64,000 nucleotides of DNA, from contig JBBJMT010000001.1 of the NCBI GenBank assembly GCA_037719965.1, positions 434,001-498,000 of the forward strand. Reading direction: 5' to 3'. Below, piece after piece: positions 14,882 to 23,119 of the stretch. Positions within the stretch are counted from its first letter, which is position 1, and every line of letters starts with the position of its first letter. Source of the DNA: VBCG01 sp037719965 (GTDB lineage Bacteria; Pseudomonadota; Gammaproteobacteria; Burkholderiales; Casimicrobiaceae). The position numbers and the translations under genes are program-made. The notes beneath the pieces are model-generated. The model was not told the DNA's origin. It worked only from the letters and a program-made list of their open reading frames with translations, and ran no database searches.

Positions 14882-15715
14882 ATGCCCTCCTTTCGGCCCG
14901 CAGTCCCGCCAGATTTACTACGCTATATCCAATCCCCTTTTTTCCGGGAGCACGTACCCCTTGCCGAACGAGAGGCAATCGACCGCCTAGTGACATGGCA
15001 AGACATGAATCCCGTTTGGGAGGCCATGGCATCGGATCCCATAGATAGTTACTTACCTCATTCATTCTTAGACCATTGCGTCTACTTGAGGCGCCGGTGG
15101 GCGCGGCTAGCAAAGACGCCAACGAAAACCCTCGAGTCGCAACTTGCCACAATAGCCAAGCAAGTGGAACGCACGGCACGGCTTCTCGATATGCAGCGGC
15201 GAGAAATCGGACTGGTCGTAGGGTCGCCACTGACCGTTGAAACCTTCCTTCGCAACGAGTTTCCAGACCACTGGCGCCAAGCCATTAAGGACGTTGGGAG
15301 AACGCATCCAGCAGGCCAATCAAATGAGTCTCTGCCGAAGCAAAACAGCACTCGCACCACGCCCGAAACCCACCAATTCGATGGCGATGAGGGGCTCGAT
15401 GAGATTCCATTTGAAGTGTTGCTTACGCGGCTGGCTGCCGTACTTCGGCGGGGCGTTTCCTCAACGGAAGCGATCATTCGACCGACTAGGGTGAATGCTG
15501 AAAACGCGGAGAGGACATTCTTGCAACGAGCAACGGCGCATTTCTTTCTCACGCACGGAGGAAACCTGCAACCCGAACTTATTGCGCACACCGTCACCGC
15601 AATTTTGGATTTAGATCCGCCGTTAGATGCGGATCTCGTGAGAAAGAACGTGAAGCAAATCTGCGATTTCTATTGGGAACCGGACGACGACTACGGGGAG
15701 AACTCAGACGAGTGA
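14882..15715 (+). CDS. Hypothetical protein (277 aa), first gene of element B
   Basis: The protein has a proline-rich start (MPSFRPAVPPDLLRYIQSP), a helical middle (TLESQLATIAKQVERTARLL) and a helical C-terminal region ending in an acidic tail (EPDDDYGENSDE). No recognised domain is visible. It ends 222 bp upstream of the primase gene. The ribosome-binding site is weak, and the ATG giving MNPVWEAM is an alternative start. It may be a regulatory protein or cargo of the element. Confidence 0.6.
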   Translation: MPSFRPAVPPDLLRYIQSPFFREHVPLAEREAIDRLVTWQDMNPVWEAMASDPIDSYLPHSFLDHCVYLRRRWARLAKTPTKTLESQLATIAKQVERTARLLDMQRREIGLVVGSPLTVETFLRNEFPDHWRQAIKDVGRTHPAGQSNESLPKQNSTRTTPETHQFDGDEGLDEIPFEVLLTRLAAVLRRGVSSTEAIIRPTRVNAENAERTFLQRATAHFFLTHGGNLQPELIAHTVTAILDLDPPLDADLVRKNVKQICDFYWEPDDDYGENSDE

Positions 15716-15937
15716 AGTCGCTCGCAGGTCTCAAGCCTACGACCGCAACCACGCGAGCCCCAGCGGCTACGCACGTGAACCGTTGCCACCCAAAAAGACG
15801 CCTGCCCGCTTGTCACCCGAGCTTTTCTGTTCAGGTGCCGTGTAAGAAGGTTTCGCTAAGGCTAAAGGGAAAACCTTCCTAGTCACTCTGCGTTTCAGTT
15901 TCGTAAAATTGAGCCCAATTCTTTTCGAGGTGCTCTT

Positions 15938-16579
15938 ATGAACGAAACTATGACCGAGCAGTTGGGCTGTGCGAGTGAAATGCGATGTACGGGCGATACT
16001 CCGCTGGATTTCACCCCGAACTGGGACCACGCACGGAAATTTCTAGATGCGCTGGATTCGGGGGGAACGTTCACCTTTCAGGCTTTTCCCGAGGCTGAGG
16101 GATCGCACACGCGGCCCAAGGTGCTACACGGCACCCTTGAGAAGCACGGTGCCGAACTCGAAGCATTGAATCGTGCTGGCTCGGGAAACTTCGTTATGGT
16201 TAACGCCGGCGACGGCGTGATTCTAGCGGGCGCCAGGACCTGCCGCACCACTGCGAACGTCATCCGCGTCCGCGCATTGTTCGTTGACCTCGACGGGGCG
16301 CCCGTCGCACCGGTGCTGAGGTGCGCGCTGCCGCCCGACTGGGTCGTGCAGTCGAGTCTCCGCCGGTGGCACGCCTACTGGAAAGTCACCGACTGCCAGC
16401 TCGACGAATTCGCGTCGCTGCAGAGCGACCTCGCCCAAACTTTCAACGGCGATCGCACCGTCAAGGATCTGCCGCGGGTCATGCGCGTGCCAGGGTTTTA
16501 CCACCGGAAGGCCGAGCCATTCCGCTCGGAGCTGTACCTGCCTGACGACTACCGGCGTCTTCTCGAGATCCCAGAATGA
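15938..16579 (+). CDS. RepB-like DNA primase domain protein
   Basis: The 213-residue protein matches the small archaeo-eukaryotic-type RepB primase of plasmids and mobile elements: VRALFVDLDGAPVAP with the metal-binding D-x-D, VVQSSLRRWHAYWKVTDCQL, and VKDLPRVMRVPGFYHRK near the end. It would make primers on the element's DNA. GAGG precedes the ATG by eight bases. The stop overlaps the start of the helicase gene (ATGA at 16576-16579), so both form one unit. Confidence 0.85.
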   Translation: MNETMTEQLGCASEMRCTGDTPLDFTPNWDHARKFLDALDSGGTFTFQAFPEAEGSHTRPKVLHGTLEKHGAELEALNRAGSGNFVMVNAGDGVILAGARTCRTTANVIRVRALFVDLDGAPVAPVLRCALPPDWVVQSSLRRWHAYWKVTDCQLDEFASLQSDLAQTFNGDRTVKDLPRVMRVPGFYHRKAEPFRSELYLPDDYRRLLEIPE

Positions 16580-17694
16580 ACAATTCCCCACGTACTTTCA
16601 CCGTAGCCGAGCTTGTGCGATTGCTCGGCCTCCGGGGTCCGGGCCGCTCGTCTGCCGAAGACGGGAAGAGCGCATCGAACCAGGACGAATATGAAACAGT
16701 CTCTGAGGCTGACTTTCTCCGGTCGTGCCGAGACGGTGACCGTACCCAGCACCTTGTCCGTCTTGCCGGATACCTAATCGGGGAAGGCCTCTCACCAGTC
16801 GCGGCGATCAAGGCGCTCCTTGCGTGGAATTCCATCAACGAGCCGCCTCTGCCTGACCAGAAGATCTTGACAACGGTCGCGAGCATCGCCCGCACCCACG
16901 CGCGCAACCACCCGGTCGCAGAGTCGCTTGATACACCGCTATTCGACCTGAACGCAGCCAGCGTGCAGCGCTTCATCGGGAAGCCAGTTCCCGAGCGCGA
17001 CTGGGTACTGGAAAACTGTCTACCCCTCGGCAAGGTGGGGCTGGTCGTGGCGCCTGGCGGAACGGGCAAATCCCAATTAATGCTTCAACTCGCCTACGCG
17101 GTCGCCGGTGGCGACGATTCCTACTCACCGTGGAAGCCGGGTCCCGTGGGTCAGGTTCTGCTCATCGGCGCAGAAGACGAAGAGGACGAGTATCACCGAC
17201 GTTTTGAGCGACTAATGCGTGCGAGCGCTAGCAGCTCAGACGCCGCGGAAGTTCTGAAGAACATCACCGAGAATTTGTTTATCGTGTCGCGAGTCGGCCA
17301 GAATAATTTGATGACGCGTGATGCGGGTGGTGAGGTGGTGCCTACCGACCTGGTGGAGCGCTTGGCCAAGACGGTTAAGCCGCTCAAGAATCTGCGCCTG
17401 ATTATTCTCGACCCCGTCTCGCGGTTCCGTGGCGGAGAGGAAAATTCGGCAGAGGACACGACGCGCTTCGTGGAAGCCGCCGAGGCGTTGGTCAAACTTA
17501 CCGGTGCCGCGGTGCTACTCGTGCACCATACGAACAAGGCAAGCTATCAGGGCAGTGATCAGAGCCAAGGCGCCTCGCGCGGGTCCAGCGCGTTAACAGA
17601 CGGGGTACGGCTGCAAATCAATCTAGGAACGCCGGCCCCCAATGAGCTGAAACTGCTGAATGGGCTGCTGCCGGTTCGGTGGACACCGACCTAA
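16576..17694 (+). pseudogene. RepA-type replicative helicase, C-terminus cut by IS
   Basis: Residues 55-110 resemble a primase C-terminal helical domain (HLVRLAGYLIGEGLSPVAAI), followed by a RecA/AAA_25 helicase core: Walker A in VAPGGTGKSQLML (residues 158-170), Walker B in LRLIILDP (273-280), and a later motif LLVHHTNKAS. Normal sequence ends near 17656 (PAPNELKL). The last dozen residues come from the IS end and stop at 17692-17694. Loss of the C-terminus probably removes hexamer contacts, so autonomous replication is doubtful. Confidence 0.8.
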
Positions 17695-18548
17695 GCTTCT
17701 TGCGCTTTCTCGAACGCTATCGGACTGATGTAGCCGAGTGTCGAATGGCGGCGAGTCGGATTGTAGAACCGCTCGATGTAATCGAACACCTCGGCGCGCG
17801 CCTGTTCTCGCGTCCGCAACACCTTCCGGGTCGTGCGCTCGATCTTTAATGAGCTGAAGAAGCTTTCCATCGCCGAGTTGTCCCATACGTCACCGGCACG
17901 GCTCATGCTGCACGTGATGCCCTGTTCCTTGAGCAGTTCCTGGAAGTGCTCACTGGTGTACTGGCTGCCCTGGTCCGAGTGATGCAACAACTCGATTGGT
18001 TGACCACGCCGCCAGACCGCCATCATCAAGGCATCGGCCACGAGCTGCGAGGTCATGCTCGACTGCATCGACCAGCCAACGACGCGACGCGAGTACAGGT
18101 CGAGCACCACGGCCACGTACAGCCAGCCTTCGGCAGTCCAGAGGTAGGTGAAGTCGGCCACCCACTTCTGGTTTGGTGCGTCTGCCTGGAACTGGCGGTC
18201 GAGCACGTTGCCTGCGACGGCGCCGCGCTCGCCCCGGTCGGCCGGGAGCCCACGACGCCGTGGTCGGGCGCGCAGCGCTTGCGCCCGCATGAGTCGCTCG
18301 ATACGGTGCAAGCCGCAGCGGTGACCCAGTGCCAGTACGTCATGCCAGACGCGGCGCGCGCCGTAGGTACGGTCGCTGCCCAGAAAACTGTGATGGACTT
18401 GACCGCCCATGACCTCGTCGTCGAGACTGCGCTGGCTTCGGGGCCGGTTCAACCATGCATAGAAACCACTTCGCGAGACACCGAGTGCCTCGCACATGAG
18501 CAGTACCGGCCAGGCCCCTCGGTGTTTCGTCACGAAGCCGAACTTCAC
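17691..18548 (-). CDS. IS3-family transposase, OrfB
   Basis: The 285-residue protein has the helix-turn-helix start (ALGVSRSGFYAWLNRP) and the DDE core: Asp in WVADFTYLWTAEGW, Asp in HHSDQGSQYTSEHF, Glu in NSAMESFFSSLKIE. The tail HSTLGYISPIAFEKAQEA is typical. It starts with a GTG that overlaps the orfA stop. It is a different lineage from the IS in element A. Confidence 0.95.
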   Translation of the reverse strand: MKFGFVTKHRGAWPVLLMCEALGVSRSGFYAWLNRPRSQRSLDDEVMGGQVHHSFLGSDRTYGARRVWHDVLALGHRCGLHRIERLMRAQALRARPRRRGLPADRGERGAVAGNVLDRQFQADAPNQKWVADFTYLWTAEGWLYVAVVLDLYSRRVVGWSMQSSMTSQLVADALMMAVWRRGQPIELLHHSDQGSQYTSEHFQELLKEQGITCSMSRAGDVWDNSAMESFFSSLKIERTTRKVLRTREQARAEVFDYIERFYNPTRRHSTLGYISPIAFEKAQEA

Positions 18549-18838
18549 ATCGACTCCTTGGCGAAATAGGCCGCGGCTTTTTTCAGGATATCGCGCTCCA
18601 TCCTGAGCTTGGCGACTTCCTTCTTCAGCCGCTCAATCTCCGCCTGCTCGGGCTTCATTACGCCCTTGCCGGGGAACGCCTGCTGTGGGTCGACCGCCTT
18701 CTCGCGGACCCACTTGCGCAGCACGTTCTCATGCACGTCCAGGTCGCGCGCGGCTTGCGCCGCCGTCACACCGCGTTCCTTAACCAACCTCACCGCCTCA
18801 AGCTTGAACTCCCGGCTGAACTGCCTTCTCGTTCCCAT
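18545..18838 (-). CDS. IS3-family transposase, OrfA
   Basis: This 97-residue protein starts MGTRRQFSREFKLEAVRLVK, carries the HTH (AAQAARDLDVHENVLRKWV) and ends in a leucine-rich helix (IERLKKEVAKLRMERDIL). Its ATG is only about 25 bp from the start of the divergently oriented annealing protein, so the IS promoter region is missing. Confidence 0.95.
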   Translation of the reverse strand: MGTRRQFSREFKLEAVRLVKERGVTAAQAARDLDVHENVLRKWVREKAVDPQQAFPGKGVMKPEQAEIERLKKEVAKLRMERDILKKAAAYFAKESM

Positions 18839-18863
18839 GACTTCATCTAAAGGAGTAATACCA

Positions 18864-19457
18864 ATGGAGAACTACTTTGCCCGCTTAAATCAGATCAATG
18901 TCTCCGCACACCTGGAGAAGAAGGGCGAGTTCAGCTACTTGAGCTGGCCTTACGCCGTGGCGCAGCTGCGCTTGGCCGATCCCACTGCGTTCTGGGAAGT
19001 GCGTCGCTTCGATGGACTTCCCTATTTGAAGACCGCGACCGGCACCTTCGTCGAGGTCGCCGTCACCGTGCAGGGCGTGACGCTGGCGCAGATTCACCCG
19101 GTGCTGGACGGCAAGAACCGGCCGCTGGCCGAGCCCACCGCATTCGATATCAATACGTCCATTCAGCGCTGCCTGGTCAAGGCCATTGCGCTCCACGGCT
19201 TAGGTCTCTACGTCTATGCCGGCGAGGATCTGCCGCACGGGGAAGCACCCGCCGCGCCCAAGGTCACGGCGATCCCAACCACGCGCACCATCACCATCGG
19301 CCAGCAGCGTTTCCTGGAACGGCTGATCGCCGAAGCCGGCTGGACCGAAGCGCGCTTCCTCGATTACTTCGGCCTCCAGACAACGGCCGAGCTGCCGATG
19401 GCCGAGTTCGAGCGCGCCATGAAGGGCCTCCAACAAGCCAAGCGGCGGGCGGCATGA
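18864..19457 (+). CDS. DUF1071 single-strand annealing protein (Sak-type recombinase)
   Basis: AAAGGAG precedes the ATG by eight bases. The 197-residue protein has the DUF1071 signature: LNQINVSAHLEKKGEFSYLS, WPYAVAQL, and AFDINTSIQRCLVKAIALHG followed by LGLYVYAGEDLP. Family members anneal complementary single strands in phage-type recombination. The stop overlaps the start of the YqaJ exonuclease (19454-19457), making an exonuclease-annealase pair. The IS lies only 23 bp upstream, so the original promoter has probably been replaced or lost. Confidence 0.85.
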   Translation: MENYFARLNQINVSAHLEKKGEFSYLSWPYAVAQLRLADPTAFWEVRRFDGLPYLKTATGTFVEVAVTVQGVTLAQIHPVLDGKNRPLAEPTAFDINTSIQRCLVKAIALHGLGLYVYAGEDLPHGEAPAAPKVTAIPTTRTITIGQQRFLERLIAEAGWTEARFLDYFGLQTTAELPMAEFERAMKGLQQAKRRAA

Positions 19458-20314
19458 GCACCATCGTCAATCTGGTGCAGGGCAGCGCTGAGTGGCAGGA
19501 ACATCGGCGCACGCATCGCAACGCCAGTGAAACGCCCGTCGTATTGGGCGTTTCACCCTGGACCACGCCGTACCAGTTGTGGCAGCAGAAGCTCGGACTC
19601 GCCCAGCCACAGGTCAACGCCGCGATGCTGCGGGGCAGCGAACTGGAGCCTGCCGCCCGGGCAGCGTACGAGCGGCAAACCGGGTTGGTGATGAAACCGC
19701 TGGTGCTGGTCGACGGCGAGTACTCAGCGAGCCTTGACGGCTACACCTTGGCGGGCGATCGCATTGTCGAAATCAAGTGCCCGCGGCAGGGGCGCGCGTC
19801 GAGCCTGTGGCAGTCCGTGCAGGCGCGCTGCCTACCGGAACACTATCAGTGGCAAGTGCAGCATCAGCTGATGGTGACCAAGGCCGACATCGCCGATGTA
19901 TTCGTGTTTGACGGGGCGGAGGGCGTTGTATTTCCAGTCGCGCCGGATTCGAGCACCTGGCCGAGGATCTGCGCGGCGTGGGATGAGTTCAAGCAGTGCG
20001 TCGCGACGAAGAGCCCGCCGCCACTGGCCAAAGGTGACGTGCACGAGCGTGGTGATCCGGAGTGGGCGGCCGCAGCGCAGGCATACCTCGAAGCGAAGCG
20101 AGCGGCGGATACCGTGAGCAAGACCTTGGATGAGGTGAAGGCCACATTGGTGGCTCTCGCCGATCACACGAGCGTGAGCGGGGGCGGCGTGACCGTCACT
20201 CGCTTCTGGAAGAGTGGGGTGGTCGAGTACAAGAAGATTCCCGAGCTCGCACTCGTCGATTTCGAGCTCTACCGCGGAGCACCGCGAGAGGAAACGCGGA
20301 TCACGGCAGCGTGA
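19454..20314 (+). CDS. YqaJ/lambda-type exonuclease
   Basis: The 286-residue protein belongs to the YqaJ viral recombinase family. It has the N-terminal QGSAEWQEHRRTHRNASETP motif, RGSELEPAARAAYERQTG, an Asp in YSASLDGYTL and the catalytic E-x-K in IVEIKCP, then QVQHQLMVTKADIADVFVF. It would resect double-stranded ends so that the DUF1071 protein can load. A helical C-terminal part (residues about 195-285) probably interacts with the partner. Confidence 0.88.
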   Translation: MSTIVNLVQGSAEWQEHRRTHRNASETPVVLGVSPWTTPYQLWQQKLGLAQPQVNAAMLRGSELEPAARAAYERQTGLVMKPLVLVDGEYSASLDGYTLAGDRIVEIKCPRQGRASSLWQSVQARCLPEHYQWQVQHQLMVTKADIADVFVFDGAEGVVFPVAPDSSTWPRICAAWDEFKQCVATKSPPPLAKGDVHERGDPEWAAAAQAYLEAKRAADTVSKTLDEVKATLVALADHTSVSGGGVTVTRFWKSGVVEYKKIPELALVDFELYRGAPREETRITAA

Positions 20315-20599
20315 ACAGGTCGCGGCGGGGGATTGTTCCCGCCGCGGCAGTCCCCTCACCTGATACTCAGCAGAAGGTTTCGGTCCAAATAACACGAGAA
20401 CCTTCCCTGCCTTTTTCGATGGAGTGGCCGACCATGCGTGTGTGATTAACGATCCGCTTCGAAACGGGGACTTCGCCGAGTGCATCGCATTCGATGGTGC
20501 TTGCCATTGGCGTACGGTCGTTGTGTCGAACTGCAACCGCCCTCCCCTTACAGCGTCACGTCGCTTACGGCGATGCACGCGACCGAACGAGGCATTTTC

Positions 20600-20905
20600 A
20601 TGCGCACACTCGACCTCCAGCAAGCGGCGACGTTCCTTCGACTACACCACGAGGAACTGCGCCAACGGGCCAAAACCGGAAAGATACCGGGTGCAAAGGT
20701 GGGGCGAAGGTGGGTCTTTGTTGAAGATGACCTTGTCTCCTATCTGCGGTCACTTTATGCTTCGCCTCGGCAAGCGTTGCAAGTGACCCTTAGAAAGGAG
20801 ATGGAATGTCACTTCGCAAACGCGGCAGTATCTGGTGGGTCGACGTCGTCGCTCCAAATGGAGAACGTATACGGCGAACTTCTGGGACTGCCAACAAAAC
20901 CCTAG
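20600..20905 (+). CDS. HTH_17/excisionase-like protein overlapping the integrase gene
   Basis: The ATG at 20600 (GAGG seven bases upstream) gives 101 residues: a MerR-like helix-turn-helix for the first 55 (LDLQQAATFLRLHHEELRQR, KIPGAKVGRRWVFVEDDLVS) and a short tail. The last 100 bp lie inside the integrase gene in another frame. The first part is a standard excisionase/regulator domain, and the tail is unusual in being encoded by a dual-use region. It probably controls direction of recombination (inference). Confidence 0.75.
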   Translation: MRTLDLQQAATFLRLHHEELRQRAKTGKIPGAKVGRRWVFVEDDLVSYLRSLYASPRQALQVTLRKEMECHFANAAVSGGSTSSLQMENVYGELLGLPTKP

Positions 20906-21837
20906 CGCAAGAAGCGCACGACCGGTTGAAGTCGGAGCTGTGGCGGATCACGAATCTCGGCGAAAAACCCCGGCGAACATGGAACGAAGCGGTAGTACGG
21001 TGGTTAAAGGAACAGGCGCACAAGGCAACTTCTGGCGAGGACGTTACCAAGCTTCGTTGGTTGGATCAGTTCTTGGGTGGCAAACCACTGGACAATATCT
21101 CGCGCGCCACGATCGACAAGATCACCGATGCGAAGCTCGCGCAGGGTGTCAGTAATGCAACGGTAAACCGTACGCTGGAGTTGTTGCGCGCGATATTGCG
21201 CAAATGCGTCAATGACTGGGAATGGCTTGAGCGTGCGCCGCACATTCGCATGCTCAAACAGCCGAAGCGTCGTATCCGCTTTCTGACGCGAGAGGAAGCA
21301 CATCGGCTGCTGGCCGCACTGCCGGAACATTTGGCAGACATGGCCGCTTTTTCCCTACAGACGGGTTTGCGCGCCTCTAACGTCACTGGTTTGCAGTGGT
21401 CGCAGGTGGATGTAGTTAGAAGGTTGGCCTGGGTTCATGCTGACCAAGCCAAAGGACGCAAGGCGATACCGGTTCCGCTGAATTCGGAAGCGGTGCTGTT
21501 AATACGCAAACGGTCGGGGAAGCATGCCACTCACGTGTTCAGCTACCGTGGCAACGCGATCACGCAGGTGAGCACCAAGGCGTGGTATGCCGCGCTGGCG
21601 GTGGTCGGCATCACGGACTTCCGGTGGCACGACTTGCGGCACACGTGGGCCAGTTGGCACGTGCAAGGCGGAACGCCACTGTTTGCGTTACAAGAGTTAG
21701 GCGGCTGGCAGAGCGCGGAGATGGTGCGCAGGTACGCGCACCTTGCCGCGGAGCATCTGGCGCCTTACGCGGAGCGTCTCTGTACGGTGGAAGCCGTGGC
21801 GTCGACCAATCACGGCACTTTTACGGCACAGGCCTGA
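20806..21837 (+). CDS. Tyrosine recombinase/integrase of element B
   Basis: AAAGGAGATGGA precedes the ATG. The 343-residue protein has an Arm-DNA-binding N-terminus (SLRKRGSIWWVDVVAPNGER), a SAM-like core-binding domain (LDQFLGGKPLDNISRATIDK) and a catalytic domain with Arg in LQTGLRASNVTGLQW, HDLRHTWASWHVQGG, LGGWQSAEMVRRYAH with the nucleophile Tyr. It ends 39 bp from the tRNA-fMet gene, the normal place for a tRNA-targeting integrase. It is not closely similar to integrase A. Confidence 0.95.
   Translation: MSLRKRGSIWWVDVVAPNGERIRRTSGTANKTLAQEAHDRLKSELWRITNLGEKPRRTWNEAVVRWLKEQAHKATSGEDVTKLRWLDQFLGGKPLDNISRATIDKITDAKLAQGVSNATVNRTLELLRAILRKCVNDWEWLERAPHIRMLKQPKRRIRFLTREEAHRLLAALPEHLADMAAFSLQTGLRASNVTGLQWSQVDVVRRLAWVHADQAKGRKAIPVPLNSEAVLLIRKRSGKHATHVFSYRGNAITQVSTKAWYAALAVVGITDFRWHDLRHTWASWHVQGGTPLFALQELGGWQSAEMVRRYAHLAAEHLAPYAERLCTVEAVASTNHGTFTAQA
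21812..21831. repeat. ACGGCAC repeats, right end of element B
   Basis: ACGGCAC occurs twice, 11 bp apart, at the very end of the integrase gene. The block resembles 14733-14750 at the other end of element B, so it is a candidate arm-type site. Confidence 0.45.
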
Positions 21838-21869
21838 AAAACGAAGGGCTCGCATCGCTGCAAGCCCTT
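21836..21869 (-). terminator. Terminator of tRNA-fMet carried by element B
   Basis: On the minus strand an AAGGGCT / AGCCCTT stem is followed by CGTTTTTC, 8 bp after the tRNA CCA end. On the plus strand the same hairpin lies at the end of the integrase. It is a near copy of the hairpin at 2715-2741. Confidence 0.7.
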
Positions 21870-21876
21870 GATTATT

Positions 21877-21953
21877 TGGTTGCGGGGACAGGATTTGAAC
21901 CTGTGACCTTCGGGTTATGAGCCCGACGAGCTGCCAGACTGCTCCACCCCGCG
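21877..21953 (-). tRNA. Initiator tRNA-fMet (CAT anticodon)
   Basis: The 77-base gene reads CGCGGGGTGGAGCAG at its 5' end and CCCCGCAACCA at its 3' end, with CCA encoded. The anticodon CAT is flanked by GGGCT and AACCC, giving the G-C-rich anticodon stem typical of initiators. C1 faces A72, the mismatch that marks initiator tRNA. Its 3' 45 bases are duplicated at 14612 and 2750, so its body is partly supplied by element B. Confidence 0.97.
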
Positions 21954-22036
21954 TCTGAGCTGGTGATTATACCGCCGGTCGAAGATACCGGTCAAACGAC
22001 TGTATCTGGCCTTAGTCAACCGTCGCTGCTAGACCA

Positions 22037-23101
22037 CTACGCTGCGCCGACGCGAGGTTCGGCCGGGAAGGCAATGACATGGTCGATGGCCAGTCGGATG
22101 CCGATTTTCTCGCCAATCGCGTGATTGTGATGCGAGGGCACGAGTGAGAGAACGCGCGTGCCTGACTCAAGCTTCAACGTGTACAAAAACTCGGCGCCGC
22201 GGAACGCCTTTGCGGCGACTTCAGCCTGCCAAGGACTCGCGTCGTCGTGCAGGATATCGTCGGGACGCAACAGCAGGTCGACTTGACCGCCGTCGGCTAC
22301 GGGAACCGGCCACTCGCCCTCGAGCTCCCCCAATTCGGTGACCATACGACCGCCACGTTCGGCGACTCCCCGCAGGAACACGCCCTGCCCCACGAAATCC
22401 GCGACGAAGCGCGTGCGCGGCCGATGGTAGAGGTTGTAGGCGCTGTCCCACTGCTCGATCGTGCCATCTTTGATGATCCCGATTTCGTCGGCCAGCGCAA
22501 AGGCTTCGTGCTGGTCGTGTGTCACGAGAATCGCCGTCGTGCCGGCTTTCTTCAAAATCGCGCGTACTTCAAGCGACAGCCTCTCACGCAGATCGATGTC
22601 GAGATTGGAAAACGGCTCGTCGAGCAGCAGGAGATCGGGTGCTGGTGCCAGCGCCCGCGCGAGCGCGACTCGTTGCTGCTGACCGCCGGAAAGCTCATGC
22701 GGATACACATCGTGCGCGGCCGCAAGCCCCACGAGCTCGAGCATCGCACCCGCGCGAGCATCGGCTTTATCGATTGCCATGCGCGACAGGCCGAACGCAA
22801 CGTTTTTTGCAACGGAAAGATGCGGGAACAGCGCATAGTCCTGAAATACCATGCCGATGCCGCGTTTCTCCGGCGGCACCTGCAAGTCCAGTTTCGACAC
22901 AACTCGTCCCGACAGGACGATTTCACCGCCAAGGACAGGCTCGAACCCAGCGAGACAGCGTAGCACCGTGGTCTTGCCGCAGCCCGATGGACCAAGGAGG
23001 CAGCCGATGCGACCCGGTGCCAGCGCGAAGCTCATCCCGCGCACAACGCGATGTGCGCCGTACGCATGTTCGAGATTACGTACGTCTACCGAAGCAGCCA
23101 T
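22037..23101 (-). CDS. fbpC: Fe(III)-type ABC transporter ATP-binding protein
   Basis: The 354-residue ATPase has Walker A GPSGCGKTT (residues 37-45), signature LSGGQQQRVALARAL, Walker B LLLLDEPFSNLD, and a C-terminal regulatory TOBE-like part (VDLLLRPDDILHDD). The overall pattern matches FbpC/PotA-type importers. No permease or binding protein lies beside it. The best partners in the window are the FbpB-like permease (40345) and the iron-binding protein (42103), so an iron(III) importer split across two loci is likely (inference). It ends 83 bp from the tRNA. Confidence 0.75.
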   Translation of the reverse strand: MAASVDVRNLEHAYGAHRVVRGMSFALAPGRIGCLLGPSGCGKTTVLRCLAGFEPVLGGEIVLSGRVVSKLDLQVPPEKRGIGMVFQDYALFPHLSVAKNVAFGLSRMAIDKADARAGAMLELVGLAAAHDVYPHELSGGQQQRVALARALAPAPDLLLLDEPFSNLDIDLRERLSLEVRAILKKAGTTAILVTHDQHEAFALADEIGIIKDGTIEQWDSAYNLYHRPRTRFVADFVGQGVFLRGVAERGGRMVTELGELEGEWPVPVADGGQVDLLLRPDDILHDDASPWQAEVAAKAFRGAEFLYTLKLESGTRVLSLVPSHHNHAIGEKIGIRLAIDHVIAFPAEPRVGAA

Positions 23102-23119
23102 CAGTCGGCAATCGACGGC

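Larger units (their letters stand above)
17657..18840 (-). mobile_element. IS3-family insertion sequence, right end apparently lost
   Basis: The left end has an inverted-repeat-like start (TGAATGGGCTGCTGCCGG, then TTCGGTGGACACC) next to the orfB stop. At the other end, sequence directly upstream of the orfA ATG is not a match to it: a ribosome-binding site for the next gene begins within about ten bases. No target duplication can be defined. A deletion of the IS end with the adjoining DNA of element B is the simplest explanation. Confidence 0.7.
14657..21876. mobile_element. Integrated element B: primase-helicase-recombinase island
   Basis: The island is bounded by the att copy at 14612 and the tRNA itself, with its integrase (20806-21837) 39 bp from the tRNA. 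All own genes run on the plus strand: a hypothetical protein, RepB-type primase, RepA-type helicase, annealing protein, YqaJ exonuclease, HTH protein, integrase. It has replication and recombination genes but no structural phage or conjugation genes. An IS3-family element has truncated the helicase. Confidence 0.8.

Noticed and set aside
14731..15048. A 105-codon plus-strand frame at the start of element B
   Set aside because: It overlaps the 14882 gene in another frame and contains the repeat block; no ribosome-binding site.
19832..20623. A 263-codon minus-strand frame opposite the exonuclease gene
   Set aside because: It is antisense to a well-supported YqaJ gene and has no family features.
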